DNA of 64,000 bases from Pelomonas baiyunensis (GTDB lineage Bacteria; Pseudomonadota; Gammaproteobacteria; Burkholderiales; Burkholderiaceae_C). The position numbers and the translations under genes were made by a program. Below, piece by piece: positions 7,420 to 16,752 of this stretch. The notes under the pieces were generated by a model. The model made no database searches, was not told the DNA's origin, and worked only from the letters and a program-made list of their open reading frames with translations. The DNA is taken from positions 248,001 to 312,000 of the forward strand of contig NZ_JBIGIB010000004.1 in NCBI RefSeq assembly GCF_043555935.1, written 5' to 3'. Position 1 is the first letter of the stretch. The number at the start of each line of letters is the position of its first letter.

Positions 7420-9678
7420 ATGCGTTCTGCTGTTCACGCTTTCACCCCGGTCGCCACCGCCGCCGCCCTGCTGGGCCTGGCCTTCGCGGCCGCCCCGGCC
7501 TTCGCCCAAAGCACCCCCGACACCCAGGAGCTCGAACGCGTCACGGTGACGCTGGGCCGCGGCCAGATCCGCTCGGTGCAAGGCCTCACCAAGGCCGACT
7601 TCGAGGCCGCAGCCGCCGCCGGCCAAAGCCCGCTGGCCACCGTGTCGCGCCTGCCCGGCGTGAACTTCCAGTCGGCCGACCCGCTGGGCAACTACGAGTG
7701 GTCCACCCGCTTCACGGTGCGCGCCTTCTCGCAGAACCAGCTGGGCTTCACGCTGGACGGTGTGCCCCTGGGCGACATGAGCTACGGCAACCTCAACGGC
7801 CTGCACATCAGCCGCGCCATCAGCAGCGAGAACGTGGCCCGCGCCGACCTGTCGCAAGGCACCGGCTCGCTGGACACGCCCTCCTCCAGCAACCTCGGCG
7901 GCACGCTGCAGTTCTACTCGGCCGACCCGGCCAAGACCTTTGGCCTGCAAGCCTCGCAAACGCTGGGCAGCGAGAAGAACAGCCGCACCTTCGTGCGCCT
8001 GGAAAGCGGCGCCAGCGAGCTCGGCGCCGTCTACCTGAGCTACACCCGCCAGGTGGCCGACAAGTGGCGCGGCGAAGGCCAGCAGCGCCAAGAGCAAGTG
8101 AACCTGAAGTACGTGAAGGACTTCGGCGGCAGCCGCCTGTCGGCCTTCCTCAACACCTCCAACCGCCGCGAGGTCGACTACCAGGACATGTCCCTGGAGA
8201 TGATCAACCGCTTGGGCTACCAGTGGGACAACTTCTTCCCCAACTTCAGCGCGGCCGTGAAGGCCTCGCAGGACTACTGCGGCAACGTGGCCGGCAAGCC
8301 CTACACCGCCCAGTGCGATGACGCTTACTACGCCGGCTCCGGCCTGCGCAAGGACACGCTGGCCGGTGCCACTCTGGACGCCAAGCTGGCCGACAGCCTG
8401 ACGCTGAAGACCACCGTCTACCACCACAAGAACGACGGCCGTGGCCTCTGGTACACGCCCTACACCGCCTCGCCCGACGGCACGCCCGTGGCGCTGCGCA
8501 CCACCGAGTACGCCATCAAGCGCAACGGCCTGAGCACCACGCTCGAATACGACCTCGCCGGCCACCAGCTGCGCGTCTCGTACTGGCACGAGAACAACGA
8601 CTTCGACCAGGCCCGCCGCTTCTACGCCACCTCGCCCAGCGCGGTGCCCAGCCCCTACGACTTCCCGAGCAACCCCTTCTTCACGCAGTGGCAGTACGCC
8701 TTCACCACCAAGACGGACCAGTTCTCGCTGTCCGACACGGTGGAGTTGGCCCAAGGCCTGACGCTGGGTGCGGGCTTCAAGTCGCTGAAGGCCACGATCG
8801 ATGCCAACCGCCAGATCGGCACCGGCCCGGCCGGCAGCATCACGGCCAAGAAGAGCTTCCTGCCGCAGGTGGGCCTGAACTACCAGCTCAGCCGCACGGA
8901 CGAGCTGTTCGCCAGCGTCTCCAAGAACATGCGCGCCTACCAGGGCGCGGCCACCGGCACCACGCCGTTCGCCACCACGCAGGCCGGCTTTGACGCCATC
9001 AAGGGCTCGCTGCGCCCCGAAACCTCCACCAACCTCGAAGGCGGCTGGCGCACCACCAGCAAGCTGTACGAAGCCGCCGTCACGGCCTACGTGGTGGACT
9101 TCAAGGACCGCCTGCTGGGCGTGACGCAAGGCTCGGGCATCCAGGGCAACCCGACGGTGCTGAGCAACGTGGGCGGCGTGCGCACCAAGGGTCTGGAAGG
9201 CGCGCTGTCGCTGCGCCTGATGCCGGGCGTGAGCTGGTACAACAGCCTGAGCCTGAGCCGCTCGACCTACCAGGACGACGTGGTCAGCAAGAACGCCAGC
9301 AACCAGACCACCACCGTCGCCACCGCCGGCAAGCACGTGGTGGACGCGCCGGACCAGATGGTCAAGAGCATCCTGAGCTACGACGACGGCCAGTGCTTCG
9401 GCAACCTGGGCGTGGACCACATGTCCAAGCGTTACTTCAGCTACCTCAACGACGCCTCGGTGCCCGGCCGCACGCTGGTGAACCTGAGCGGTGGCGTGCG
9501 CACCAAGTCGCTGGGCGTGCTGTCCGAAGGCAGCGTGCAGGTCGGCGTGACCAACCTGGCCAACAAGAAGTACGTGTCCACCATCGGCAGCAACGGCTTT
9601 GTGAACAGCGGTGACAGCCAGACCCTGCTGCAGGGCACGCCGCGCCAGGTGTTCATCACCTTCACGGGCAAGCTCTGA
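7420..9678 (+). CDS. TonB-dependent outer-membrane receptor
   Basis: 752 residues with a signal peptide ending at FAQ. A weak TonB box (ERVTVTLGRGQ) is followed by the plug domain (SPLATVSRLPGVNFQSADP, VRAFSQNQLGFTLDGVPLGD, GSLDTPSSSNLGG) and a long beta-barrel. It heads an operon with a PhoD-type phosphodiesterase, an ABC importer and a second phosphoesterase, so its ligand is probably a phosphate ester or phosphonate-like compound (inference). Its stop and the phoD-like start share one base (TGATG). The DeoR gene is divergent upstream. Confidence 0.88.
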   Translation: MRSAVHAFTPVATAAALLGLAFAAAPAFAQSTPDTQELERVTVTLGRGQIRSVQGLTKADFEAAAAAGQSPLATVSRLPGVNFQSADPLGNYEWSTRFTVRAFSQNQLGFTLDGVPLGDMSYGNLNGLHISRAISSENVARADLSQGTGSLDTPSSSNLGGTLQFYSADPAKTFGLQASQTLGSEKNSRTFVRLESGASELGAVYLSYTRQVADKWRGEGQQRQEQVNLKYVKDFGGSRLSAFLNTSNRREVDYQDMSLEMINRLGYQWDNFFPNFSAAVKASQDYCGNVAGKPYTAQCDDAYYAGSGLRKDTLAGATLDAKLADSLTLKTTVYHHKNDGRGLWYTPYTASPDGTPVALRTTEYAIKRNGLSTTLEYDLAGHQLRVSYWHENNDFDQARRFYATSPSAVPSPYDFPSNPFFTQWQYAFTTKTDQFSLSDTVELAQGLTLGAGFKSLKATIDANRQIGTGPAGSITAKKSFLPQVGLNYQLSRTDELFASVSKNMRAYQGAATGTTPFATTQAGFDAIKGSLRPETSTNLEGGWRTTSKLYEAAVTAYVVDFKDRLLGVTQGSGIQGNPTVLSNVGGVRTKGLEGALSLRLMPGVSWYNSLSLSRSTYQDDVVSKNASNQTTTVATAGKHVVDAPDQMVKSILSYDDGQCFGNLGVDHMSKRYFSYLNDASVPGRTLVNLSGGVRTKSLGVLSEGSVQVGVTNLANKKYVSTIGSNGFVNSGDSQTLLQGTPRQVFITFTGKL

Positions 9679-10832
9679 TGACGACGACCGCCGGGCTCGA
9701 CCGCCGCCAGTGGATGCTGGCGGCCGGGCTGGCCGCGGCGGGCGTGGGCGCGCAGGCGGGTGCGAACCTCGGTTCGCGCCCGCTGGCGCTGCCCGCGCCG
9801 GCCGATGCCGCCCACGGCCACCACCTTCGCATCGCCTTCGGGTCCTGCGCCAAGCAGTCCAAGCCGCAGCCCATCTGGGCCGCGGTGCGGGCCGCGCGGC
9901 CGGACTTGTTCCTGTTCCTGGGCGACAACCTCTACGCCGACGCGAAGGACGCCGACACCCTGCGCAAGCGCTACGCCGAGTTCCGCACGGCCGAGGCGCT
10001 GCAGGCCTTCCGCCGCGATGTGCCCCACCTCGCGATCTGGGACGACCACGACTTCGGCGACGACGACGTGGGCACTGAGTACGCGTTCAAGGCCCTGTCG
10101 CAACAGCTGTTCTGCGACGAGTGGAACGAGCCCGCCGACTCGCCCCGCCGCACGCGGCCCGGCATCTATGAGGCCTACCGCATCGAGCGCGGCGGCCGCA
10201 CGGTGCAGCTGCTGATGCTGGACCTGCGCTTCAACCGCACCGCCCTGGTGGCCGACCCGTCGCTCAAGCAAGGCTACGCGGCCATGTACGCCAAGGCCAA
10301 ACTGGGTGGCGGCGCGATGAAGGGCTGGTACGTGCCCAACCTCGACCCCGCCGCCACGCTGCTGGGCGAGGCGCAATGGGCCTGGCTGGCCGATCGCCTG
10401 GCCGAGCCGGCGGACGTGCGCATCCTGTGCTCCAGCGTGCAGCTGGCCGCCGAGGGCACGGGCTGGGAGGGCTGGAACAACTTCCCGCTGGAGCGCCAGC
10501 GGCTGGTGGACCTGATCCGCGAGAAGCGCGCCGAAGGCGTGGTGGTGGTGAGCGGCGACATGCACTACGCCGACCTCTCCCGCTGGGACACGCCCGCCAG
10601 CTACCCGCTGTGGGACCTCACCAGCAGCGGCCTCACCGAGGTGTGGGACATCCCCACGCCCAACGCGCGCCGCGTGGGCAGCGTGTACGCCGACCTCAAC
10701 TTCGGCCTGGTGGACCTGGACTTCTCCACCCCCGTGCCCACGCTGCAACTCAGCATCCGCGATGTGAAGGGCGACACCCGCCTGCAGCACCGGCTGAGCC
10801 TGGACCAACTGCGCTTCCCCTCCAAGGCATGA
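9678..10832 (+). CDS. PhoD-like alkaline phosphatase/phosphodiesterase, exported by Tat
   Basis: 384 residues with a twin-arginine-type leader (DRRQWMLAAGLAAAGVGAQA). Metallophosphatase motifs appear in order: IAFGSCAKQ, LFLFLGDNLYAD, LAIWDDHDFGDDD and VVSGDMHYADLS, which carry the metal ligands of the PhoD/PhoX-D superfamily. Such enzymes hydrolyse phosphodiesters and monoesters in the periplasm. It overlaps the receptor gene by one base and the binding-protein gene by 4 bp, consistent with processing the imported ligand before ABC uptake of a product. The precise substrate cannot be read from sequence. Confidence 0.9.
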   Translation: MTTTAGLDRRQWMLAAGLAAAGVGAQAGANLGSRPLALPAPADAAHGHHLRIAFGSCAKQSKPQPIWAAVRAARPDLFLFLGDNLYADAKDADTLRKRYAEFRTAEALQAFRRDVPHLAIWDDHDFGDDDVGTEYAFKALSQQLFCDEWNEPADSPRRTRPGIYEAYRIERGGRTVQLLMLDLRFNRTALVADPSLKQGYAAMYAKAKLGGGAMKGWYVPNLDPAATLLGEAQWAWLADRLAEPADVRILCSSVQLAAEGTGWEGWNNFPLERQRLVDLIREKRAEGVVVVSGDMHYADLSRWDTPASYPLWDLTSSGLTEVWDIPTPNARRVGSVYADLNFGLVDLDFSTPVPTLQLSIRDVKGDTRLQHRLSLDQLRFPSKA

Positions 10833-11878
10833 GCACTTTCAACCGCCGACACGTCCTCGCCGGCCTGGCCGGTACCGGCTTTGCCCCCCTGGCCACGGCC
10901 CAACCCGGCGCGCTGGAGAAAGCCGCCCGCGCCGAGGGCCGCGTCACCAGCGTGGGCATGCCCGACGACTGGGCCAACTGGCGCGCCACCTGGGCCGACC
11001 TGCAGCGCCTGTACGGCCTGGCCCATGTGGACACCGACATGAGCAGCGCCGAGCAGATCGCCAAGATGGAGGCCGAGCGCGCCAACGCCAGCATCGACCT
11101 CGGCGACGTGGGCTTCGAGTTCGGCGCCATCGCCAAGGCCCGCGGCCTCACCCGCGCCTACAAGCCCAGCACCTGGGCGCAAGTGCCCGACTGGGCCAAA
11201 GACGCCGACGGCCACTGGGCGCTCGCCTACACCGGCACCATCGCCTTCGCCGTGAACAAGCGGCTGCTGAAGGACGTGCCGCGCAGCTGGAAGGCGCTGT
11301 TCGCCGCCCAGCCGCGCGTGCTGATCGGCGCCGTGGGCCGCGCCGCGCAAGCCAACGCCACGGTGCTGGCCGCCGCTCACGCACTGGGCGGCAGCGAGGT
11401 GCAACTGCAACCCGCGCTGCAGGCCTTCGCGCAGCTCGCCAAGGCGCGCAAGCTGCTCAGCACCGACCCCTCGCCCGCGCTGATGGAACGCGCCGAGGCC
11501 GAGGTGTTTGTGATGTGGGACTTCAACGCGCTGAGCTACCGCGACAAGCTGCCCAACGCGGCCGACTACGAGGTGCTCATTCCCAGCGACGGCAGCATCA
11601 CCAGCGGCTACACCACGCTGCTGAACAAGCACTCCAAGCGCCCCAACGCGGGCGACCTGACGCGCGAGTTCATCTTCGGCGACGCGGGCCAGCTGAACCT
11701 CGCCCGCGGCAACGCCCGGCCCATCCGCGTGGAGCACCTCGCGCTGCCGGACGACCTCAAGAAAAAGCTGTTGCCCGCCGCCCAGTACGCCGCCGCCCGC
11801 GCGCTCAAGCCCGCGCTGTGGACGGAAGAGGTGAAGAAGCTGCCGCGCGCTTGGCAGCGGGATGTCCTCGGCGCATGA
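10829..11878 (+). CDS. ABC transporter periplasmic substrate-binding protein (Tat-type leader)
   Basis: 349 residues. The leader TFNRRHVLAGLAGTGFAPLATAQ has a twin-arginine pattern. The body resembles the iron(III)/thiamine/2-aminoethylphosphonate branch of binding proteins, with an early GRVTSVGMPDDWANW and later DLGDVGFEFGAIAKA, HWALAYTGTIAFAVNK and FVMWDFNALSYRD. It forms the importer with the two permeases and the ATPase downstream. Interleaving with two phosphoesterases points to a phosphorylated or phosphonate substrate (inference). Both ends overlap neighbours as ATGA. Confidence 0.85.
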   Translation: MSTFNRRHVLAGLAGTGFAPLATAQPGALEKAARAEGRVTSVGMPDDWANWRATWADLQRLYGLAHVDTDMSSAEQIAKMEAERANASIDLGDVGFEFGAIAKARGLTRAYKPSTWAQVPDWAKDADGHWALAYTGTIAFAVNKRLLKDVPRSWKALFAAQPRVLIGAVGRAAQANATVLAAAHALGGSEVQLQPALQAFAQLAKARKLLSTDPSPALMERAEAEVFVMWDFNALSYRDKLPNAADYEVLIPSDGSITSGYTTLLNKHSKRPNAGDLTREFIFGDAGQLNLARGNARPIRVEHLALPDDLKKKLLPAAQYAAARALKPALWTEEVKKLPRAWQRDVLGA

Positions 11879-12651
11879 ACAAGCTCATCCTTCTTCTCGT
11901 CGACGGCCTGCGCGCCGACACCGCGCGCGACTACATGGGCTACGTGCAGGCCCTGCATGAAGCCGGCCGCGCGCACTGGAGCACGCTGCGCTGCGAGCTG
12001 CCCAGCCTGTCGCGCCCGCTGTACGCCACGGTCATCAACGGCCGCACGCCGCTGCAGCACGGCATCCTGGGCAACGGGCAGGCCGGGCAGCGCTGCGGCA
12101 GCACGGTGTTCGACGACCTCGCCGCCGCCGGCCGCCGCTCCGCCGTGGCGGGCTACCACTGGTTCTACGAACTGCTGGCCGGCGAGGTGTTCGACCCCCT
12201 CGCCCACCGCGAGGCCGCGCTGCCCGCGCTCAAGATCGATGCCGCCCGCTGGTACTGGGAAGACGACTACCCCGACTCCCACCTGCTGGCCGATGCCGAG
12301 GCGCTGCGCCAGGCCCACGCGCCCGACTTCTTGCTGGTGCACCCCATGGGGCTGGACCTGGCCGGCCACCGCCACGGCGGCGAATCCAGCGGCTACAGCA
12401 TGGCCGCGCGCAAGCTGGACATGATCCTGGCCCAGGCCCTGCCCCGCTGGCACGCTGCTGGCTACGACCTGCTGCTGACCAGCGACCACGGCATGCACGC
12501 CGACCACTGGCACGGCGGCCCGCTGCCGGTGGAGCGCGAGGTGCCGCTGGTGTGGCTGCCGCGCCAGGGTGGCGGCCATGCCCCGGCCGGCTGGCCCGGC
12601 ACGCAGCTGGGCATTCGCCCCTTCATCGCCCAGCACCTCGGATGCAGCTGA
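11875..12651 (+). CDS. Alkaline-phosphatase-superfamily phosphodiesterase (nucleotide pyrophosphatase type)
   Basis: 258 residues, shorter than most family members. It starts NKLILLLVDGLRADTARDYMGY with the metal-binding D-G motif. The nucleophile region is LPSLSRPLYATVINGRTPLQHG, with LVHPMGLDLAGHRHGGES and LLTSDHGMHADHWHGG supplying the remaining Asp/His zinc ligands. There is no signal peptide, so it probably acts in the cytoplasm on the imported compound, unlike the exported PhoD-like enzyme. It overlaps the binding-protein gene by 4 bp and the first permease by 10 bp. Confidence 0.85.
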   Translation: MNKLILLLVDGLRADTARDYMGYVQALHEAGRAHWSTLRCELPSLSRPLYATVINGRTPLQHGILGNGQAGQRCGSTVFDDLAAAGRRSAVAGYHWFYELLAGEVFDPLAHREAALPALKIDAARWYWEDDYPDSHLLADAEALRQAHAPDFLLVHPMGLDLAGHRHGGESSGYSMAARKLDMILAQALPRWHAAGYDLLLTSDHGMHADHWHGGPLPVEREVPLVWLPRQGGGHAPAGWPGTQLGIRPFIAQHLGCS

Positions 12652-13478
12652 CCCCCACCCGCGCCTGGCTGGTGGCCACGCCCCTGCTGGTGCTGCTGGC
12701 CACCGCGTTGGTGCTGCCCCTGGGCTGGCGCAGCCTGGACCTGCTGCACGCCTGCATGAACAGCAGCGGCGGCGCCCCCTGCGCGCTGCACGAGCTGTGG
12801 GCCGACCGCTTCTACCTCGACGCCATCGCCCGCACCGTGGCGCTGTCGGCCGCGTCCACCGCACTCGGCCTGGTGTTGGGCCTGGGTGCGGCGCTGCACC
12901 TCGTCACCCACCCGCGCTGGGAGAAGCCCGTGGCCGTGCTGGCCGGCCTGGGTGCGAACTTCGCCGGCGTGCCGCTGGCGCTGGCGCTCACGCTGCTGCT
13001 GGGCAGCCAGGGCGTGCTGACCGCACTGGCCCGCAGCGTGGGGCTGCTGCAGGGCTGGGACCTGGCCAGCGATGCCGGCCTGCTGCTGGCCTTCACCGCC
13101 TTCCAGGTGCCGCTGGCGCTGGTGCTGCTGATGGCCCCCGTGCGCCTGCTGGACCCAGCCCTGATGGACGCTGCCGCCACGCTGGGCGCCACGCCGGCGC
13201 GCTTCTGGCGCCGCGTGGGCCTGCCGCTGCTGGCGCCCAGCCTGATCGAAACCGCCAGCCTGCTGTTCGCCAACGCCGCTGCGGCCTACGCCACGCCGTT
13301 TGCGCTGGCCGGCACGGCCAGCCCGGTGCTGGCGGTGCGCATTGCCGCTGCGGTGAGTGGTGACATCTTTTCGCAGCCCGAGCTGGCCACCGCGCTGTCG
13401 CTGGTGATGGCCGTGCTGCTGCTGGGCGTGATCGTGGGCGGCCGGTGGCTGGCCGCCCGGTGGAGGCGTTCGGCATGA
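12642..13478 (+). CDS. ABC transporter permease, first subunit
   Basis: 278 residues with about six membrane segments. The EAA loop region is ALMDAAATLGATPARFWRRVGLPL, the contact with the ATPase. The start at 12642 falls inside the end of the preceding phosphodiesterase gene (10-bp overlap), and the stop overlaps the second permease by 4 bp. It belongs to the binding-protein-dependent family with separate permease genes, as in PhnU/PhnV- or FbpB-type systems. Confidence 0.88.
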   Translation: MQLTPTRAWLVATPLLVLLATALVLPLGWRSLDLLHACMNSSGGAPCALHELWADRFYLDAIARTVALSAASTALGLVLGLGAALHLVTHPRWEKPVAVLAGLGANFAGVPLALALTLLLGSQGVLTALARSVGLLQGWDLASDAGLLLAFTAFQVPLALVLLMAPVRLLDPALMDAAATLGATPARFWRRVGLPLLAPSLIETASLLFANAAAAYATPFALAGTASPVLAVRIAAAVSGDIFSQPELATALSLVMAVLLLGVIVGGRWLAARWRRSA

Positions 13479-14278
13479 AGTCCGCCAACCGCCCCTGGCG
13501 CCTGCCCGCCTTCGCCTTCTGGGCCGCCGCGCTGCTGGTGCTGCTGCCGCCGCTGGCGGTGGCGGCCTATGCCTTCAGCGAACGGTGGGACCAGAGCCTG
13601 CTGCCGCAGGACGCCACGCTGCACTGGCTGGCCGGTCTGGCCGCCGACGCGCGCGTGCGCAGCGCGGCGTGGAACTCGGTGTGGATCTCCGGCGCCGCCG
13701 CCGCGCTGGCCGTGGTGCTGGGCGGCGCCGCCAGCCTGGCGGGGCATCTCGCGTCGCCGCGCCTCAAGGCCTTCCTGGACGCGCTCGCCCTGCTGCCCTA
13801 CGCCATCCCGCCGGTGGTGGTGGCCATCGGCGCGCTGGACCTCTTCGTGGGCCGCTGGGGCGATGTGCTGGACCTGCGCCTGGTGTACGTGGGCCTGCTG
13901 GCTGCGCTGCTGTTTCCGCTGGTGCACCAAACGCTCTCGGCCGCGCTGCAGCAGCTGGACGCCGGCCCGCTGATCGACGCCAGCCGCACGCTGGGCGCGC
14001 CCGACAGCCTGCTGCTGAAGCGCGTGCTGCTGCCGCTGCTGCTGCCCGCCTTCGCCGCTGCCGGCCTGCTGGCCTGGACGACGGCGGCCATGGAGTTCGC
14101 CATCGCCAACCTGCTGCTGGCCGGCTCGCTGGAGCTGCTGCAGCCCCTCATCAACGGCCTGCGCGGCGCCAACGGCCACCTCGCGGCGGCGCTCATCGTC
14201 GTCAGCCTCGTCATCACCACCGGGCTCGGCCTGGTCGTTCACTTGCTCACCTCATGGCGAACCCCAGCGCGCTCCTAG
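13475..14278 (+). CDS. ABC transporter permease, second subunit
   Basis: 267 residues, about six membrane helices. The EAA loop is visible as PLIDASRTLGAPDSLLLKRV. It pairs with the upstream permease to form the channel. The start overlaps the first permease (ATGA). The 3' end overlaps the ATPase gene by 25 bp, the longest overlap in this operon. Confidence 0.88.
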   Translation: MKSANRPWRLPAFAFWAAALLVLLPPLAVAAYAFSERWDQSLLPQDATLHWLAGLAADARVRSAAWNSVWISGAAAALAVVLGGAASLAGHLASPRLKAFLDALALLPYAIPPVVVAIGALDLFVGRWGDVLDLRLVYVGLLAALLFPLVHQTLSAALQQLDAGPLIDASRTLGAPDSLLLKRVLLPLLLPAFAAAGLLAWTTAAMEFAIANLLLAGSLELLQPLINGLRGANGHLAAALIVVSLVITTGLGLVVHLLTSWRTPARS

Positions 14279-15267
14279 TCCAACAAGCCCGGCTGGCCCT
14301 CGGCGGACGGCCCATCCTGCAAGGCATCGACGTGGCGCTGCCGCCCGGCCAGGTGCTGGCGCTGCTGGGCGGCTCGGGCTGCGGCAAAACCACGCTGCTG
14401 CGCGCCATTGCCGGTCTGCAGCCGCTGGACGGCGGCACCGTGGCCCTGGCCGGCCGTGATGTGACCGCCCTGCCCACCGCGCAGCGCGGCATCGGCGTGG
14501 TGTTCCAGAGCTACGCCCTCTTCCCCAACCTCAGCGTGGCCGACAACATCGCCTTCGGCCTGCAAGCCCGCCACGCGCCCGCCGCGCAACAGCAGGCCCG
14601 GGTGGCCGAGCTGCTGCAACTCATCGGCCTGGCCGAACACGCCACCAAGCGCCCGGGCCAGCTCTCCGGCGGCCAACGACAGCGCGTGGCCCTGGCGCGC
14701 GCGCTGGCCCCGCACCCCTCGCTGCTGCTGCTGGACGAGCCTTTCTCGGCCCTGGACGAATCCTTCCGCGTGCCGCTGCGCCGGTCGTTCCGGCAGTTGC
14801 AACGCGAACTGGGCCAGAGCTGCGTGCTCGTCACCCACGACCGCGACGAAGCGTTCGAGCTGGCCGACCAGGTGGCCGTGATGTTCGACGGCCGCATCGA
14901 GCAATGCAGCCCACCGGCCGAGCTGTGGCAACGCCCGCGCACGCTGCGCGTGGCTCAGTTCCTCGGCGCCTTCAACCCACTGGACGCCCGCAGCGCCCCC
15001 GAGCCCTGGCGGCGCGACACCGGCTGCTGGATCGCCCCCATCACCGCCTTGCAAATTGCCAGCGCCCACACGCCCGCCAACGCCTGGCGGCTCGACGCCC
15101 AGGTGCGCGCCGCCCACCCGGGGCGCACGCACACCTGCGTGGAACTGCAAACCTCGGGCGACCAAACGCTGGTGCTGAACCTGCCGCCGGAGGCCACTGC
15201 ACCCGCACCGGGCGAGCGCTTGAGCCTGGCGTTGCCGGCCGAGGCGCTGCAGTGGCTGGCGGACTGA
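14254..15267 (+). CDS. ABC transporter ATP-binding protein
   Basis: 337 residues. Walker A GGSGCGKTTLL, Q-loop VVFQSYALFPNL, signature LSGGQRQRVALARAL, Walker B LLLLDEPFSALDE and H-loop VTHDRDEA are all intact. Residues from about 240 form a TOBE-like regulatory domain, as in the iron/phosphonate/spermidine branch. Last gene of the seven-gene operon started by the TonB receptor. The following 154 bp hold only a short ACCCGA/TCGGGT hairpin (15309-15322) without a T-run. Confidence 0.93.
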   Translation: MANPSALLVQQARLALGGRPILQGIDVALPPGQVLALLGGSGCGKTTLLRAIAGLQPLDGGTVALAGRDVTALPTAQRGIGVVFQSYALFPNLSVADNIAFGLQARHAPAAQQQARVAELLQLIGLAEHATKRPGQLSGGQRQRVALARALAPHPSLLLLDEPFSALDESFRVPLRRSFRQLQRELGQSCVLVTHDRDEAFELADQVAVMFDGRIEQCSPPAELWQRPRTLRVAQFLGAFNPLDARSAPEPWRRDTGCWIAPITALQIASAHTPANAWRLDAQVRAAHPGRTHTCVELQTSGDQTLVLNLPPEATAPAPGERLSLALPAEALQWLAD

Positions 15268-15421
15268 GCCTGTAGATGTGCAGTCTGTTCTATGTGACGC
15301 TGCATCAAACCCGAACTCGGGTCTTGAGGAAAACAGCGAAGGCAACTATCGGATGCCACCCACATCAATCCGGTTGATTCACCGGGAAGTCCCTGTACGT
15401 GAGTTAGGCGTCAGCAAGCTC

Positions 15422-15976
15422 TCACGAACCAGCCTTCCGATAGCGCTTGAACAGGATAAGTCCGACAACTCCGACAAGCATGAAGGTGAACGTGGTCGGT
15501 TCTGGTACAGCGGCAACTGCCCAGAAGCTCATTGCGGTTGTGTCTGCAAAGACCTTGAAGGAGGCGCTTGCGGGATAGGCGTTTGGTGCAAACGCATAGT
15601 GTGCATGTACGGAACTGTTAGGTCCCGCCAAGACGCCCACGTCCCTGGTCCAGTAGTAGTTGCCGCCGATCGTCAGTGGAGGTCTGATCATTCCACCGCT
15701 CTGATTGCTACCCTGGGTCGCATACAGCAGCGCGAACTGATCTTTGGTCGGGAGTTCCCAAGAGGAGATGCCAGCAAGGTTCAAAGCTGCCGCCCAACCA
15801 CTCGCCTCAGAGTAGGTCTTGGTGGTTCTGGCAGAGATATTGCCGTTGGTCCAGATCAGACCGTTGACAACATCCTCAAACGTCCCATCCCCGCGGGCAA
15901 CAACCTGTGCGTTTGACGCAATCGCTGACAGAGTGACCGTCAAAGCGACAGCGATCGACCGACCTTCCTTGATCAT
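15422..15976 (-). CDS. PEP-CTERM exported protein with DUF1566/Lcl-like domain
   Basis: 184 residues: signal peptide to SNAQ, then a DUF1566-like domain (GTFEDVVNGLIWTNGN, SWELPTKDQFALLYATQ, YYWTRDVG). The C-terminus is VPEPTTFTFMLVGVVGLIL followed by FKRYRKAGS, a standard PEP-CTERM sorting tail of PEP motif, helix and basic end. Such proteins are cut by exosortase and attached to or released at the surface with exopolysaccharide. A strong AAAGGAG site precedes the ATG. The gene is clearly A/T-richer than its neighbours, hinting at recent acquisition. No exosortase is in the window. Confidence 0.85.
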   Translation of the reverse strand: MIKEGRSIAVALTVTLSAIASNAQVVARGDGTFEDVVNGLIWTNGNISARTTKTYSEASGWAAALNLAGISSWELPTKDQFALLYATQGSNQSGGMIRPPLTIGGNYYWTRDVGVLAGPNSSVHAHYAFAPNAYPASASFKVFADTTAMSFWAVAAVPEPTTFTFMLVGVVGLILFKRYRKAGS

Positions 15977-16075
15977 GTTTCTCCTTTGATCCCGAACTTA
16001 TGAGCGGCGAGATGGTCATTGTTCTGGGCAGGGCCACAATCCCGCGAGTTGGGGCGCAGCGATCGAGGCCGTTGC

Positions 16076-16091
16076 GGCCTGCGTCGTGCCA
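16076..16091 (-). promoter_or_regulatory. Possible sigma-54 (-24/-12) promoter of the PEP-CTERM gene at 15976
   Basis: On the minus strand TGGCACGACGCAGGCC keeps a perfect -24 half (TGGCACG) and the invariant GG-N10-GC spacing, but the -12 half (AGGC) is poor. It lies 100 bp before the start codon. PEP-CTERM genes are known sigma-54/PrsR targets in some betaproteobacteria, so it is recorded as a weak candidate. Confidence 0.3.
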
Positions 16092-16182
16092 GAGACCAAC
16101 AGACATCCATCGTGGAACGCCCGAAGCGCAGCGGCGCGTCGCGACCCGCCCTGCGTGGCTGCACGCTTGACGCGAGCCAGCG

Positions 16183-16656
16183 CTAGGGGGCAGCGTAGGT
16201 GACCGGCACGCGCTTGTAGTTCGCCAGCACGTCAGCCGAAGGGCACGGCACTTCGTCCAGGTAGAAGTGGTAGCCCGTGGCGATCAAGGTGACGGGCACC
16301 AACACTTTGGCCAAGGTACTGGGGGACGCGCTGGTGCGCAGGCACACACGCGCGCCGGGCTGCAGGTTCACCGTCACCCGGGTAGGCTCGGCCGAGCGGG
16401 CCTGAACGAAGATTTCACGCACTCCGGCGGCCATACCCGCCACCACGTAATCAGCATTCGACAACGCCGCGAAAGCACCGCCCGGGCTGCCCACCGCCAG
16501 CGAGACCCCACCGGCGATGAATGCAGATTCGCGGTACACCAGCACTTCCGCGCGCGCCTCGGGCGAAGGCGTGGGGAGGGCAACCAGGGGCTGGCCGGCG
16601 CAGCCAGCCAACCCGGCCAACGCGACGGACAAGAACAGCACACGAGAACGGGGCAT
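16183..16656 (-). CDS. DUF2846-like outer-membrane lipoprotein
   Basis: 157 residues beginning MPRSRVLFLSVALAGLAGCAGQ, a clear lipobox (LAGC). The rest is a small beta-rich domain (EVLVYRESAFIAGG, NADYVVAGMAAGVREIFVQA) resembling DUF2846 lipoproteins, whose function is unknown. The start at 16656 was preferred to a possible upstream start because it gives the compact lipoprotein signal. It stands alone between the PEP-CTERM gene and the LysR gene. Confidence 0.75.
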   Translation of the reverse strand: MPRSRVLFLSVALAGLAGCAGQPLVALPTPSPEARAEVLVYRESAFIAGGVSLAVGSPGGAFAALSNADYVVAGMAAGVREIFVQARSAEPTRVTVNLQPGARVCLRTSASPSTLAKVLVPVTLIATGYHFYLDEVPCPSADVLANYKRVPVTYAAP

Positions 16657-16752
16657 GGCAGCGATCTTCCGAGGGTGAGGTGCCTGAGGTGCGTGCAAAA
16701 CGCAGGCGCGCTCTCAGCTTACCCAACGGCTGCGCACCACGGCGTTCACCCC

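Noticed and set aside
7198..9420. Long upstream extension of the DeoR frame, antisense to the TonB receptor
   Set aside because: The extension has no recognisable domain and the DeoR start is fixed by the winged-helix N-terminus; absence of stops reflects base composition.
15309..15322. ACCCGA/TCGGGT hairpin as terminator of the ABC operon
   Set aside because: Only six base pairs with a 2-nt loop and no T-run; too weak to call.
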